From contig SAXG01000063.1 of assembly GCA_012932865.1 (NCBI GenBank), positions 124,001 to 188,000 on the forward strand: 64,000 nucleotides of DNA, in the 5' to 3' direction. This DNA is from Amylostereum areolatum. Lineage: Eukaryota; Basidiomycota; Agaricomycetes; Russulales; Stereaceae. Position 1 is the first letter of the stretch. Each line of letters starts with the position of its first letter. The notes under the pieces were generated by a model that saw only the letters and a program-made list of their open reading frames with translations, did not search any database and was not told the origin of the DNA. Positions 33,612 to 45,643 of the stretch are shown piece by piece. Both the position numbers and the translations under genes were made by a program.

Positions 33612-36193
33612 ATGTCGCACAAAGACGTCTTTGACTTCCTCGAAACGCATCAGGATGAGGCGGCGAAGGTCGTCGCTTGGCGCGCTGTCGCTGCTTGGAA
33701 GGCCATGGGAGAAACAAGCGCGGAAGCTCGACATGAGCACATCGCCGATCTTGTCCTCGAGCTCGTGCGTTCTTTTCGCTTTTCTTGTTCTCTCGCTGAT
33801 CGTCGAACAGAGTCGCATATTCAGGGTACCTCAGATCCAGAACGATGTCCTGCTCCCCGTTTCGGACTGGGTGCTCACAGAGGTCGTCGCCAAAGCACGC
33901 ACCGACACCGGCACACTCGACCACCCCACAGTCATCGCGCTCGTCATATCTCTCCCTCTGCCCTCCGACATTATCCCTGCCGAGCGCCGTGACAGTCCGT
34001 TTGAGTGGTGGGATGACCTCCGTAAGTTTATTCCCCTTGTTTCGTATCACGTCCTTCAACGCTCCTGCAGCTGGCACGACAAAATTATCGCCGTCGACGC
34101 ACGCGCCACCACGCGAACGGCCTCATTCACACTCCAATGCGTTTCCTGATTCCAGCACATTGATTCAAGAACCCACGGCAGAGGCAGATGGCGTTCCGTC
34201 TCGAACCTATTCTGACGCCCCGTTAGTTGATACCGCCATGTCCGAGCCTTCTGCCAATCCCAACGAAATCACGCCCGCAAAGCGTGGGCACAAGAACAAG
34301 AAAGACATCCTAACTCGCGGGACTACGTTTTTCCGTGGAGATGCTCGACGCGCCATCGAAGAACTAGGCGAAGGAGAGTACGTGACGATGCAAATGCTAA
34401 TATCGCTGCCGGAGTGGTGGGGGTACCGATCTGACCAGCCGGTGTACGATGCAAGTCTTATTCCCTCTTCTCTTACATCGCAGCCTATATTAACGAAACC
34501 TCAGCCCCCGTGCGAGCTCTGTCGAGCAGGCGGGTTCAGCTGTATTCAAACACGGAATTCGACGTGCTTGCAATGCCAGATGCGCCGGAAGCGATGTTCC
34601 ATAGGTCAGTGCCCGGATCTGCCTTCCGATTGGATGAAGAAGGACCTCAGCCGGAAGACCGACCTCATCGAATCCTTGCGAGCGAAGGGAAAGCTCCCGT
34701 CCGATTTCCTCGGTGAGTGGTCTACTTACCTATGCATCGGGCTTCGCGCATTTACAGCCGGCGGTCACGGTACAGACCGCGAAAAGGCCCTGGTCGCGAA
34801 ACTACACGATAAAAGACCCAAGAGCAAGGGAAAGCAGAAGGAGAGCTCGCAGTCGACTGGTTCCGCCCCTCCCTTGACCACCGCCGCCCGTGCTAAAAAT
34901 GCGTTGATTAAACCGTCCAAGTCCAAAAAATTAACGATCAAGCTTCCGGGTCGTCGCGCTACTAAATTCGCCAGACCCAGCGGGTTTATCTCCGGTGAGG
35001 CATTTGCGCAGTGAGGTGTGGTCGCGGCTGAACATCCCTCAGCGGGCCCGACGTTCACATTCAACAAGGACGCGCTCGCACTTGGCGACGAATACATACA
35101 TGTCCGAGAGACTGGTGATATCACTGATATTCGCCCATCCAACACCGCCTCTCTCCCCTCTGTTCCCGTTCCGCCTCCCTTTGCGACTGCCCCCACACCT
35201 TCTCCTCCGTCCCTCCCTTCTGCGACCCCCCCTTCTCCCGCTCCCGCTCCCTCCCCCCCTTCTCCCGCTCCCGCTCCCTCCCCCCCTGTCCAATCGCCTA
35301 CTGCCCTCATCACCTCCGCCTCTACTTTGACCCCGATCGAAGCCCCCCCTCATGCGGCCCCGGGCTCACCGCGCCCCGTCACCCCAGCACCAGAAACACT
35401 AATCCCAGACGACGAAGGCGCGCCCCTCCCGCCCGCGCTCACTCGCGCCCTCCAAGAGCACGGGGCCCGTACGGACGAGCGGCTCGCCTCCGAGCTCCTG
35501 AAGTTCGCCCTCGACTTTGAGCAGCGATCAAGCGCGGGCGGCCGGTTCGAGGGCCTCGCGAGCAAGGTTGACGTCATCGAGGCCGCGGTCGAGGGCCAGG
35601 ACGGCCAGCTGGGCACGATCCTGCGCGAGATGCGCTCGCTCGCCGCGTCTGTGAGCACGCTAGCCACCCGCGTCAAAGGATTGGCAGCGGGCGAGAGGCG
35701 TTCGGGCGCAGGACGCTACGACGCTGGTCCCTCCTCTTCAACCTTCGTTCCTCCCATGCCGCCCCGCGCGCCATCCCGGCCCGTTCCTTTCGTCCTCCTA
35801 CCCTCGTTGCCTCGAGGAAAAACCTACATTCCTGCCACGGACGATGGGAACGATGATATCGACACCGGGGCCGTAGCGACACATACCAGGGTTCTCAAAC
35901 GCAAGCGTGGTAAAATGGGCGACAGACCATGGCCGCGCGCTCGGCAGACGACGAAGAAACGCAAGGTTCGGGATGCCGACGACGATGGTATGGACCAGTC
36001 CGAACCGGCTCGCGCGGCCGAGGACAGTGGCGAACAACCGGCGCGCAAAACAGGGAAGCCCAAACGCAAGGCAGCGAAAAATACGCCCCCAGTCGCAGCT
36101 ACTGGGGCGGCGATCTCCCGGCCTCGTCGGCCTCGGGCTAGCGGCGCCCTTCCGGTGTCGAAGACGATGCAAAAACTGCTTTCTTTCAGCTAA
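33612..36193 (+). CDS. Cys6 zinc-cluster-like nuclear protein
   Basis: Starts at 33612 (MSHKDVFDFLETHQDEAA). Introns are clear near 33766-33811 (GTGCGT..ACAG), 34022-34070 (GTAAGT..GCAG), around 34713-34760 and at 34996-35040; frames join correctly at those I checked, giving roughly 750 residues. A cysteine cluster CELCRAGGFSC ... CLQCQMRRKRC has the exact spacing C-x2-C-x6-C-x7-C-x2-C-x6-C of fungal Zn2Cys6 factors, but the basic residues fall in the second half and not after the second Cys. A Pro/Ser/Ala-rich region (PSPPSPAPAP) and a helical segment (VDVIEAAVEGQDGQLGTIL) follow; the C-terminus is strongly basic (KRKRGKMG, TTKKRKVRD), probably nuclear localisation. DNA binding is inferred. 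A large Agaricomycete family shares this reversed cluster. Confidence 0.75.
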
Positions 36194-37554
36194 TCCCCAG
36201 CGCGCTGCGCCTTTTCGTCATGGCAGAACTTTGAAAAGGGGGCCGGGTCGAGGTAGACGCCGTCCAGCCTTGTCCTCGCGCGCTCTTTTCAGATGACCCT
36301 GCTGCATGTCTTCTAGTCCCGCACCCGTGAATGCGCGACGGTGCGGATGTCCGTTGTTTCTGTGAAATGTACTCGAGTTTCAATATGGAAGAGTTTGCGC
36401 GCGTTCATGGAAGAGAGTGAAGGGCTTCGCGATCAGGACTGTCAGCCAATCACCCGAGATTGCATTGCAGAAGGAGAGCCTCGACCTCCCAACCAAACGC
36501 GGGGACAATACATGCCTCTTCAAGGTATGGCGCTCGTCGTAAGTACTTTCCGTCAGAAGAACCTACGTTTATACTGTTGGTATATTGCACTGCATCGCCT
36601 AGTCGTCCACTTATTCAATGATTGTCATTATGGTGTCTGAAAGCTTATAAGCCCTAGGCTTGCAAATGAAGACGGTGGGGCGCGGCGTTGCCGCCGCCGG
36701 TTCTCGTTCTTCTAGACGGCCTGATGGCTGCTCTTGTTGGACGTAGTGCGGACTGGAACCTACATTGTAAGGAGCAGTCATACTATGACAGTGAGGAATA
36801 GGTTGTGAGCTCGAGAGAGGTAGAAGAGCGCGATCTTCCGTCTGTTGAGTTGACAACTTTCCGTGCGTCGAGAGGACCCGCCAGTCGCGCTGGGTAGGAG
36901 ATGTCGACCCCGACGCCGACATGACCTTCGTAGGGTGCGAAAGCCTAGGGCTCGAGGACGAAGGGCAAACTTATGGAGGAAATAACACTGCGAGACACCC
37001 GCGGACGCATGGGAAGGCATTTCACGAGGAAAGAAAGAAATAGAATGAAGCGAATAAGCAATGCGGGGATACAGGATAGTGCAGTGGACGAGAGTAGAAC
37101 AACAACAACAGAGGGTAGAGGACTACAACAACATGGGGGCAATACACGATGGGATACGCGAGAGTACGACGCGACAATAAGAGTGTGATGTATGAGATGA
37201 GCACGAGATAAGGGGGAGCGACAACGGGGAGTAGGGGAAGGAGTCCGAATACGTGGTACAACAGCATGCAAGGATAGCAAACTTCGATATAGGTGTAAAC
37301 AGCGATGCGAGAGGAGATCGGAGGAAAGGCAAAAAACGGGTAGGTAACGAGTCGATGGGCGTAAATGAAATAATGGAGAGACTCTAGAACCAATGGCCGA
37401 CAGAGAGCTCGTCTCCGCCGTCGACAGTGCGGACACCGCTCTGGTGCGATACTCCAGGCGTGGGCATCCATCCATAAACGCGTGTGTTACCCGCGTCATA
37501 GAAACTCGGGGTCGAGCCTTGGTACCCGTGAACCGCCATATTTCCCTGATAGGC
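36194..37554. other. Convergent 3' region
   Basis: Spacer between the zinc-cluster gene and the HMG gene, which end towards each other. Minus-strand frames at 36945-37712 are hydrophobic by base composition only and overlap the likely 3' UTR of the HMG gene. No gene supported. Confidence 0.45.
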
Positions 37555-39422
37555 TTACTGGATAGCTTGTGGCAAGAAGGTTGGCGAAGGGCTGTGTGAG
37601 CCCACGTTCTCCGGGTTAAACATGAACTCTGTTTGCGCCTTGGACGTGGGTAGACACCAGCCGGCGACGGACTGTGTTCCCAGATACGGGGGACCATAGT
37701 TGGCGTTGGCAATGCCCAATCGCGCCCTGTGAGTATCGACTGACTGGTTCAGGCTACTCGCGCGGCTAGCAGATGAAACTGGGGCGCCGAACGGTGGTGC
37801 GGGGACGGGCTGGAACGTCAAGCCATTATACGACAAGGCGAATCCGTTGTCAGTCCCGCCGTCGGGAAAGGGACCCATGTACGGCCCCGAGTCTCTTGAG
37901 CTGAGGTCTGCGGACATCGCCGCTGGGGTAGCGAGCGATCCGGGGGGGATGGAAGGAGAGTTGGGCTGCTGGTGGCCATACATTTGAGGATAAGTGTAGC
38001 CTTGGCGGAATTCGGGGAGCGGCGGGATGGACGGCAGGATATTGGGTTGTGGGGAATGATGGCCTAGGGCGGCTTCTCGGCGAAACAGCGCGGGAGAGGG
38101 CCATCGTTTTTGAGCGTTGAGATGAGCGTTTGGGGCCAAGGTCCTTTGCTGGAGGAGGTACGCATTCGACTGTGAGGGGTTGAACTCGTGGAGGCTGTTG
38201 GGGAAGCCCGCGAAACCGGACATGGAAGCCGCGGGGTCGTGTAGGCCGAGGATTTCTGGGGTATACAGGGTCACGTCCGTCGCCGTTGAGCCACTCGACA
38301 GACCTTCATGGGATCGACCGGCGTCAGAAAGGTAGCCGTAATCCGTAGCAGGCTCCGGAGCGATTGAAGTGCTCGGCGCTGGTGGGGCCATCTGCAAAGC
38401 AGTCGAGGTGGAGCCGCTGTGACGAAAGTCCATGGTCCCCACAGAATAAGCCCCGTCGTGAGAGGCGGGGATGTGGTATCCCTGATCAGATGTCAGCCAA
38501 TGGGTATGCGTAGGTCTACATCAAATCACGCACCTTGCAAAGACGCTGTTCGTGAGCGGAGGACGTAGAGTTGGAAGCTTCGCTGGTTACGTCGGCAATC
38601 CCGTTCGTCGGATGGTTGGCGGATTCCAAGGTCTATCCTAACGGTAAGCCACGGGGACACATGCTGCGACGTTGGACGTACCGTTGATTTGTTCGCCAGA
38701 CCTGATCCGCCGATTGCGTCTACTTTCGACCTCTCCCTCTCCGGCTCGAATTCGTACTCGGGAAACCCACATTGGTGGATGTTCTTCAACAGGGCATCCA
38801 GCCTGGTGAAATAAGTTATTACGCTGGGGGGTTCTTTCCGCCACAGCGCCGTGACCTGATCCGAGTAGTCCGGGCGCAGGGGCACTCCCCACCATTGTCG
38901 AACGTATGACTGGTGTGATATGTATAGGACGTAGCAGTTGGGAGGCCGTTTAATTTTTTCACCTCCTTGAACATCGAAGTCAGCGACGCCCCACGCCTGG
39001 TGCTTCTTCCATCCGTCGACATACGAGGCGGTGCACCGGGTCAAATGCGTTTCGAGCACGCTCAGAGGCATGGTAATCATGTCTTCTTCACTTGGAAGCT
39101 CGGGGTGGGGGCAGGACAGCTCGTCGCATGAAAACAGGTGCGGAAGGGGGGTGCTCGAGGAGGCGGAGTAGGCGGAGGAGGCGGAGGAGGCGGAGGAGGC
39201 GGAGGAGGCGGAGGAGGCGGAGGAGGAAGACGAAGAGGAGAAAAAGGAGGAAGAGGAGGAAGAGGAGGAAAAGGCGGCGGAGGACGGGGTGGCACTGGTG
39301 GACGAAGCGGATGGGGGAGAAGAAGAGGACGACAAAGCGGAACGCCGCTTTAGACGTTTGTCTGTGGCATACGGCCGAGGTTTTCGGTCGGCTCGGGACG
39401 CCGCCGTCTGGCGAGTGGCCAT
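37555..39422 (-). CDS. HMG-box transcription factor
   Basis: Three exons, 38682-39422, 38534-38632 and 37555-38481; each is a whole number of codons, total 589 with stop. Residues 1-30 are basic (KRLKRRS). Residues 31-90 are a Ser-rich tract encoded by a GAGGAGGC-type microsatellite. The HMG box spans about 157-228: IKRPPNCYVLYISHQ, DQVTALWRKEPPSVITYF, HQCGFPEYEFEP; this form resembles MATA_HMG boxes of sexual-development regulators. The long C-terminal part is Pro/Ser/Gly-rich and probably regulatory. Intron 1 was placed to end at GGATAG because that acceptor alone keeps the frame. Basidiomycete HMG factors include pheromone-response and fruiting regulators; which one this is cannot be told. 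Confidence 0.85.
39150..39245. repeat. GGAGGC-type hexanucleotide microsatellite in coding sequence
   Basis: About a dozen GGAGGC/GGAGGA units encode the Ser/Ala-rich tract of the HMG factor. Such tracts vary in length between strains. Confidence 0.85.
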
Positions 39423-39899
39423 GTGAAGGTGGATAATTGAGGGCGAGAGAGGAGAATGAGAAGATCCGACGACGACGCCGCCTGGAGAATGGGGGTTGTG
39501 GTTGAAGTGGTTGAGGTGGTTGAACGAGGCGCGGAGTTTCGATTCGCGGGAGAGGAAAAAACAACGCGCAATGTCACGTTACCGAGACAGTGAAAGCGTC
39601 GCCGCCTATTGTCCCTCCGAGCGGGACACCGGCTCGACGCCGCGGCCGGAGGAGGCGGCACCTTGGACCCTTTCTTTCGCTCACCCATACCTTTGCGCTC
39701 TCGCCACCACGACATGGACGATGGCTGAGGGGACGACGCCGTCTTTCCCTGTGCCCCAGGTCGGAATGTCCGGACGTTGAAGGTGGGTCTGAAGGTAAGA
39801 GTCGATCGATGCTAACGGACCCCCCTCGATTTATCTGCCACCACCGGGCGATATGGTTCGACTTTCGGCGGTCTGGGACATAGAAGAGTCTCTTTCCTA

Positions 39900-40760
39900 T
39901 GTTGGTGGATGCTTTTGGGGAGAAACGTTCCGTCCTGGGAAGCCAAGGTCCTCGAATCCTCACGGCGATGTCGGCCCTACCTTTTCGATGCTTTCGTTTG
40001 CGTCCGGTTGGTTGCTTTGCTCTGATTTTCGGTGAGAACGATCTTGACGATTTCCTCTCGAAAAAAGCCACGAAACGCCGTCCGGGCGGAGGCCGATATT
40101 CTCCATATCGACGATGGATGATGGCCACTCCCGATGCTCCCTGGTAAGTGATTTCGTGCACCAACCTTCCTGTCTGACCTTTTCATGCAGCTTTCAACGC
40201 GCTTCTTCTCAGTATTTCGTTGTCTATGGAAGCAGGGGGACATTCACCTTGCGATCTTCAGGTACCGCGACGTGTCGTCCTTGGGTGAGCGAAGGCTCAA
40301 AGTGCCGGACCAATATTCGTCCTCTGGGTGCGGTGCAATCGCAAAGCTCAACGCATGTGCAAATGGAAAATCTTGACGTATATTTGCGGATGTTCAATGA
40401 TTTATGACGTGCGTACGTGATTTACATTTCGAAGTACTTTCTTACATCTTACCTGCAGTGTGTATGAGCATTCCGCCTAATCGTGCATAAACGCGCAAAG
40501 CACACCCATATGTCCCGTCTCCCCTCCCCCAAAAGCCCTGCGTTGCGTTGTATGAGGGCGAAGTGCGTAGGTCGACGGCACCCGTGTTTGATGTCCAACG
40601 CTTCGGGGTCCGAGTGTGCGAGGCCAATTATCGATCCAAAGGGGGGTCGGAGCTGTTCGTCCTGCGTTCTTCAGCTTACTCGGATGGTGGAAAGCAATTC
40701 ATAGACGTGAAAAAACACCCAGCGGTGAAGATGGTGGTAGGAGGAAAAAACGGATAGGCG
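39900..40760 (+). CDS. Possible unrecognised multi-exon gene
   Basis: Coding-like pieces on the plus strand: DDFLSKKATKRRPGGGRYSPYRRW before a donor GTAAGTG at 40144, an acceptor CATGCAG near 40191, then SQYFVVYGSRGTFTL; and a further open piece 40548-40757 reading EVRRSTAPVFDVQRFGV and SDGGKQFIDVKKHPAVKM. The last piece is duplicated in arm 2, where a CGA codon has become TGA. No start, end or family can be fixed; some or all may be non-coding. Confidence 0.25.
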
Positions 40761-42773
40761 CCCGTAAACATCAACCGTCGCAGGGCGCCGCCAATGGCCA
40801 ATGGCAAGGCGCCGCCGTGGGCGTGTCGGCGACGATGGCCGTCGGCCGCGTTTATCCGACGCCGCCTTCGACCTCGACCACGACCACGACGTCCGCCAGC
40901 CCTGCAGCGTCTTTGCTGTCTCAACTGCTCAGAATTGAGAGCATCTGCTGTGGAGAGCGCTGGCCTTGCGAGCCTTTCCAGGTTCGTTGTTCCATTTGTG
41001 TTGGTGACAACTTTGAAAGGGACTAATGCCACCCATAGAGCTGCATATAAAAAGAACAAAGGATACGCACCAGCGTCGAAGACCTCGAAACAACAATTCC
41101 ACCTCCTCGTTCTCGCCCCGTGCATGACCAGACAGATGGTCATGCTGGCCAGCGATACGTACTGACTGTCTAGGTGAACTTCGCGCCTCTGGTCGAGGTT
41201 ATGCGTCATGCTACGCAGTGCGTATCTTCCCACCACATTGTCGCACATCGTCTTATTGCTTTCATGTACAGAAGCTTTACATGTTTACTGGCGCTCGCTG
41301 GATTGAGGAGTAAAAGGAGTACACATGGTATATTCTACTGACTGGGCTTTGTTGGTGTCAGGTGTGTTTCCGTCCATCTTGCCATTCTTATGACGAACTG
41401 ACCACGGTCCTTGACCTATCGAAGGTTTCGCGGAGAGAGCTCCTCCCCACACCATCCTCCCCTGCTCCCAAGAACTCCTGCCTATACACGCCGAAGCACC
41501 TATAGCACGGTCTTCACCAACCTTCGTTCCACCAACACACGCTCTTCCTCTCCCTGGTTCTTACTCTGACCATCCTCAACAGAATGTTACAGAACTGGTC
41601 TCAGTCCAACCACGTTATGCCATCGTCAACGCCATCGTCATGTGTCCTCGCGAGCTTTGGTTAGGCCGATGAAAGATGGTGACAGGCATTCCGCTGATGT
41701 CGTCTCGGGGGTATGCGGCACTAGCCTTACACGGGCGAGAGGATAGGACGTTGAACGACGGACTCGTTGGGTAGGTGCAGTTTATATTTCTTTGTCTTGT
41801 AAGGCATGTACATACAGGCTACACAACGCGGCCGAATGAAAATAAACTGGGACACAGTTCTAATCCTAGTCGTCGAGGACGGCGGGGATGTAGAACGTCA
41901 GAACTCCACCCGCGTCCGCCACCTCCCCAATGTAAACGTACAAGATCATGCAGTGGTTTTGGCAGACGCCTGGCGCGTCGTCTCGTCAATAACAGGCTAA
42001 CATCAGTAAGGAAGAGACCTTACATGCAATCGTCGTGTTGGACACTATATGCGCGTTGAGGAACTTGAGGAAGCTGCGTGTATGCACGAGGACACCGAAC
42101 ATATGGTCAGGATCGGGCTTCTCCCTCTCCTCGTCGCTGTCCTGGTCGCCGTCCGCTCGACGCTGCGACGGGTTGTCTTCGGCTACATAGTTTTCCGTCA
42201 GCGGTCGTCCAAAAGGTATACCGACTGAAAAACGCACCCATGCGCGGATTCGAGCACCCCTCCCACACGACGTCCATCTTCGCGCTCTCCGTCTCCGCCG
42301 AGATCTGCAGCTTTCCGGCGTTGTTGGCGCGGACCGCGATCACATCCGTCAGCAGGCGCAGGCGGTCGACGATCGTGCGGACCTTGGCGAGCGACGGGAG
42401 GAGTATATGCGTCTGAACTCGTCGATGATATGTTAGAACGAAGGGGGGGGAAAGGCAGAGGGGGAGGACGCACGTCTGGCTCCGGACACAGCGGCTCCTT
42501 CATCCGGTCGACGTCCGCGGGCTTGATGATGTCGATCCGGACGTCGTGCGCGACCTTGACCTTCCGTCCCATCCGCGTCGCGCCGTGAATCTCGAAGCTA
42601 AGCACCGGCGAGTCGTTCTTCTTCGCAAGCTTCATCACGATGTCCTCCGCGCCCGCGTTCTGTGCGGCGGCAGAGCGCAGGACCTGGGAGAGCGCGTCGG
42701 TCGAGAGCGCGATGGAGATCTCGTTGTTCGAGTTTGACTGGACGCGGTAGTCTGAGAAGAGTGCCACGACTCG
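40330..42773 (+). repeat. Inverted segmental duplication, arm 1
   Basis: This stretch matches the reverse complement of 62153-64000. Arm 1 at 40330-41280 pairs with 63080-64000 at very high identity; 41290-41720 pairs with a more diverged 62560-63080; 42375-42773 (HUS1 exon 3, intron and start of exon 4) pairs with 62153-62554. The piece between 41720 and 42370, holding the HUS1 C-terminus, has no counterpart in arm 2. The left limit is unknown because arm 2 leaves the window. Confidence 0.85.
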
Positions 42774-43065
42774 TATTTGCCTAGAGCAGGATTTTCAGAT
42801 GGGTTGCAACGTGTGAGGGCGGAGCGCGGAACGCGCACGCACGACCAGACTTGCACGCCGCTGTCGTCCGTGTTGCAGATGATGTGCATCTCGTTCTCCG
42901 TGAACTTGATAATGCATTTCTTTTGCAGTTTCTCGATTGTCTGTATGATCCCTGAACACGCGCATCAGTCTCTCCTACCTCAGATCCAGACCGGGGTTTG
43001 AAAGGCGACTGCAGTGACTTACGGTGAAATGTGTTCACATTGTCGATGCTCGCGCGAAAGCGCAT
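41866..43065 (-). CDS. HUS1: Checkpoint clamp protein HUS1
   Basis: HUS1 is a subunit of the ring-shaped RAD9-RAD1-HUS1 (9-1-1) clamp loaded at damaged or stalled DNA to activate checkpoint signalling in the nucleus. Six exons: 43023-43065, 42843-42951, 42474-42780, 42238-42412, 42024-42182, 41866-41969; the sum is 299 codons with stop, close to the 280 residues of human HUS1. Conserved parts are the start MRFRASIDNVNTFHR, KLQKKCIIKFTENEMHIIC, VWSQIRV ... LFSDYRVQSNSNNEI, PVLSFEIHG, and the typical end YIGEVADAGGVLTFYIPAV. The gene lies in the duplicated arm 1, and a truncated copy lies at 62153-62554. It diverges from the membrane protein gene at 44016. Identification is firm. Confidence 0.95.
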
Positions 43066-44015
43066 CGAACCAGAGGCTAAAAGGGGGCATGGTGAATACC
43101 CAAGAATTTTATTTTAGAATTGTGAAACGCTTACGATGCGTTAGTAGGAATGAATCGTCGAGCTGGCTCAGGCGCAGATGGTGGAGGAGAAGTTTGAGAC
43201 GCGTCGACGCGCGCGGCGGCGTAGCGAGTAACCGTGCTGAGCACGTGCTCCTCTTCCCACGACTCCTCGAATTCGGCTTGAAAATTCTCCCCTCCGAACC
43301 CTCGTCGAGCCCCCCTCAGCACTCTCCAATACTTGTCTGCTTATGGCGTGGTGCTATATCCAATAAAAATCTACGGAATCTCGTCGGGGGAACGCCCGCA
43401 GAGGCCCTTCAAGCTTCAAGCCTGACTGAGCTCCCTAAGGCTGCCATTTGGTGAGTTCCGAGTCAAAGGTCGTGTACGCACCGCACTTTCACGCATGTTG
43501 CTGACCTCCGCGGAAAGGGAAATCAATACACTACATGTATTCCGAAGGTTTCTAGGTGGCTCTCAATCGAGCCGACTTTGTGGCGCAGGAGTCCAAAGCA
43601 ACTACAGCGATTCAGAGGTTTGCTATTGGACTCTACGGTCCTTGCCTGGATTTACAGCGCTCATCATCATCAGAGTGCAAACTCGACATCGACCCGGGAC
43701 CGCGCCGAGACCGTCGCCTTGTTCGTCTGCTGTGGTGACGATATGTTCACCCCCCATACCTCCAACCCCGGGTTTTTGTGAAAACGACGAACACCCCTTC
43801 GAATGCTAGCAAGCCGTCAGGCCTCAGGCCTCAGGAGTCGGGCCGTTCTCCAAGAAAAGCATAACAGGCCACAACTACAGCCAATCACCCCATTCAGAAC
43901 AACCGGCAATGAGGATACGTGTATATGGTGCGTGGACAACGTATAACGATTCGGTTCACCGTCCTCCGAGCCTTCTCTCTCTCCTTCCCCCACATTCCAT
44001 CGACGCTCGCTCACA
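43066..44015. other. Divergent intergenic region
   Basis: Promoter space between HUS1 (minus) and the membrane protein gene (plus). A minus-strand frame at 43131-43322 (GGENFQAEFEESWEEEHVL) is somewhat protein-like but has no start signal or relatives that I know. Nothing else supported. Confidence 0.4.
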
Positions 44016-45643
44016 ATGCCCCCTGCCACTTTCAGCTTGCGTGAACTGAATACAACGACGCTCGAGATCACATTTCAGAACGCGATAACCACCGTTGGAG
44101 ATGCGGGACTATCGACGAAGGACGCGCTCGACATTCTATGCATTGAAACGCCCATGTGGGGTACGTCACTCTCGACACCACCTTCACGTCCTATGGTTCA
44201 TCCCGTCGGAATTACAGGGATGTTCTCGATTTTGATCGTGCTTTCGACATGGATCGTCGTGTAGGCCAAATTCACGTCTTAAATGCGGCATTCACAACTA
44301 AGCTCCCGTGGCCGTCGTAGGGAAGGGGGATGTCGCACACGCTCAAGATGTGTGATGCTCATCGTGACGATGATCATGTATGCGGCCTCGACAATACACT
44401 GGGCTCTCCGCCTCCGACAAACATACGGCCTTCCCCGTGCGCTGGCGCGTGAGATAAATCTCATCTCGTCCTCGTCGGAATCTTGTCTCGACGCAATCAT
44501 CAACAATGCGACGTGCGAACTGTTCATATACACATCGTCGGCATCTCAAGGAGGACCCCTGTCATCCTGCGCGCCGACGATTCTCTTCACCATCAACGTG
44601 CTGTTCCGCGTCCTTCAGACGTGACGACCCGCTCACGATCTTGTGTAGATGCTTTTGAGTGACTCCATCGTGCTCTGGCGCGCGTGGATTCTGTGGAACG
44701 AAAATCGATTCATCCAGGTGCTTTCCGTGGCATTGCTGCTCACTACGTTCGGTTCGTGACCTCAAGGAGCCGCCTTCTACGGGAAGCTGACTACGGGGAC
44801 GTATACACCTGCAGGGCTGTCGGTGACGGACATCTCATCCGCGTGCCCAGTGTTCAGTGGGTCAGTATTTGAGGGAACTCCGGTCGGACTGGCGGTGCTG
44901 TCGATGTCGCTTGCAACGAACATATGGGCGACAGCCCTAGTCGCACACAAAGCCTGGTGCATGAGTTTGCTTCAACCGCACGACCTTGACTCCCATACTC
45001 ACGCGGCGCTTGTATCTAGGAGCCACCGTCGCGAATTAAGAAAGTACGTCCAAGGCGGGAGCGGTAGGTCGCAGGTAGAAAAGGTCATGGCGTTGCTTGT
45101 CGAGTCAGGCGCGATATACTGTTGTATCTGGGTGCGCCTTTCAGTCCGCGCTTCCTTGGTTCGATGCGTTGCTAAGATATTGACAGATTGTTCTTGTGGC
45201 CTTTAATACCATCGCCACGGAGGAAAACGACCTCCTAAAGCTCAACCGCCCCTCCACTTCCCACCGTCAGGCTTTCGTAACAACCCTGGAGAAATTTATC
45301 GAGGGCGGCATGTTCCAGGTCATCGTGCGTGCACCCTATCCTGCACCCCAAAGTCCTCTAATCCTCCTTTTCGCGACAGGGAATATATCCCACCGTGATC
45401 ATCATCCTCGTTGGGCTGCATAGAACCCACTGCGATCGCAGCTTCACCTACGAAACCCAACGTGCGCCACATATTCCGCCTCGCGATGTCCCCGTGACGG
45501 TCGACGCTCGGACGACAACTGACGATATCGCGGGAGTTAGGGACGATTCGGAGAGCGATGGTGTGATAGATATCAGGAAGATGACGGGCGTCAAGGAAGA
45601 CCTCAAGCTCAAGGGTGTGGTCAACGTTGACATCGGAGCGTAA
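44016..45643 (+). CDS. Polytopic integral membrane protein, basidiomycete family
   Basis: Starts at 44016 (MPPATFSLRELNTTTLEITF) and ends at stop 45641-45643. The coding pieces, separated by short introns, contain about seven hydrophobic segments: MFSILIVLSTWIV; VMLIVTMIMYAASTIHW; the segment before a donor near INVLF; WRAWILWNENRFIQVLSVALL; LAVLSMSLATNIWATALVAHKAW; EKVMALLVESGAIYCCIWV; and VIIILVGLH. The motifs TNIWATALVAHKAW, LLVESGAIYC and the hydrophilic tail after HRTHCD match a large set of uncharacterised multispanning proteins in mushrooms. Exon borders are approximate. The tail from about 45480 is Asp/Thr-rich and probably cytoplasmic. No ligand or transport role can be inferred. Confidence 0.75.

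Noticed and set aside
36945..37712. 255-codon minus-strand frame after the HMG gene
   Set aside because: Hydrophobic from T-rich 3' UTR-like DNA and overlaps the last HMG exon in another frame.
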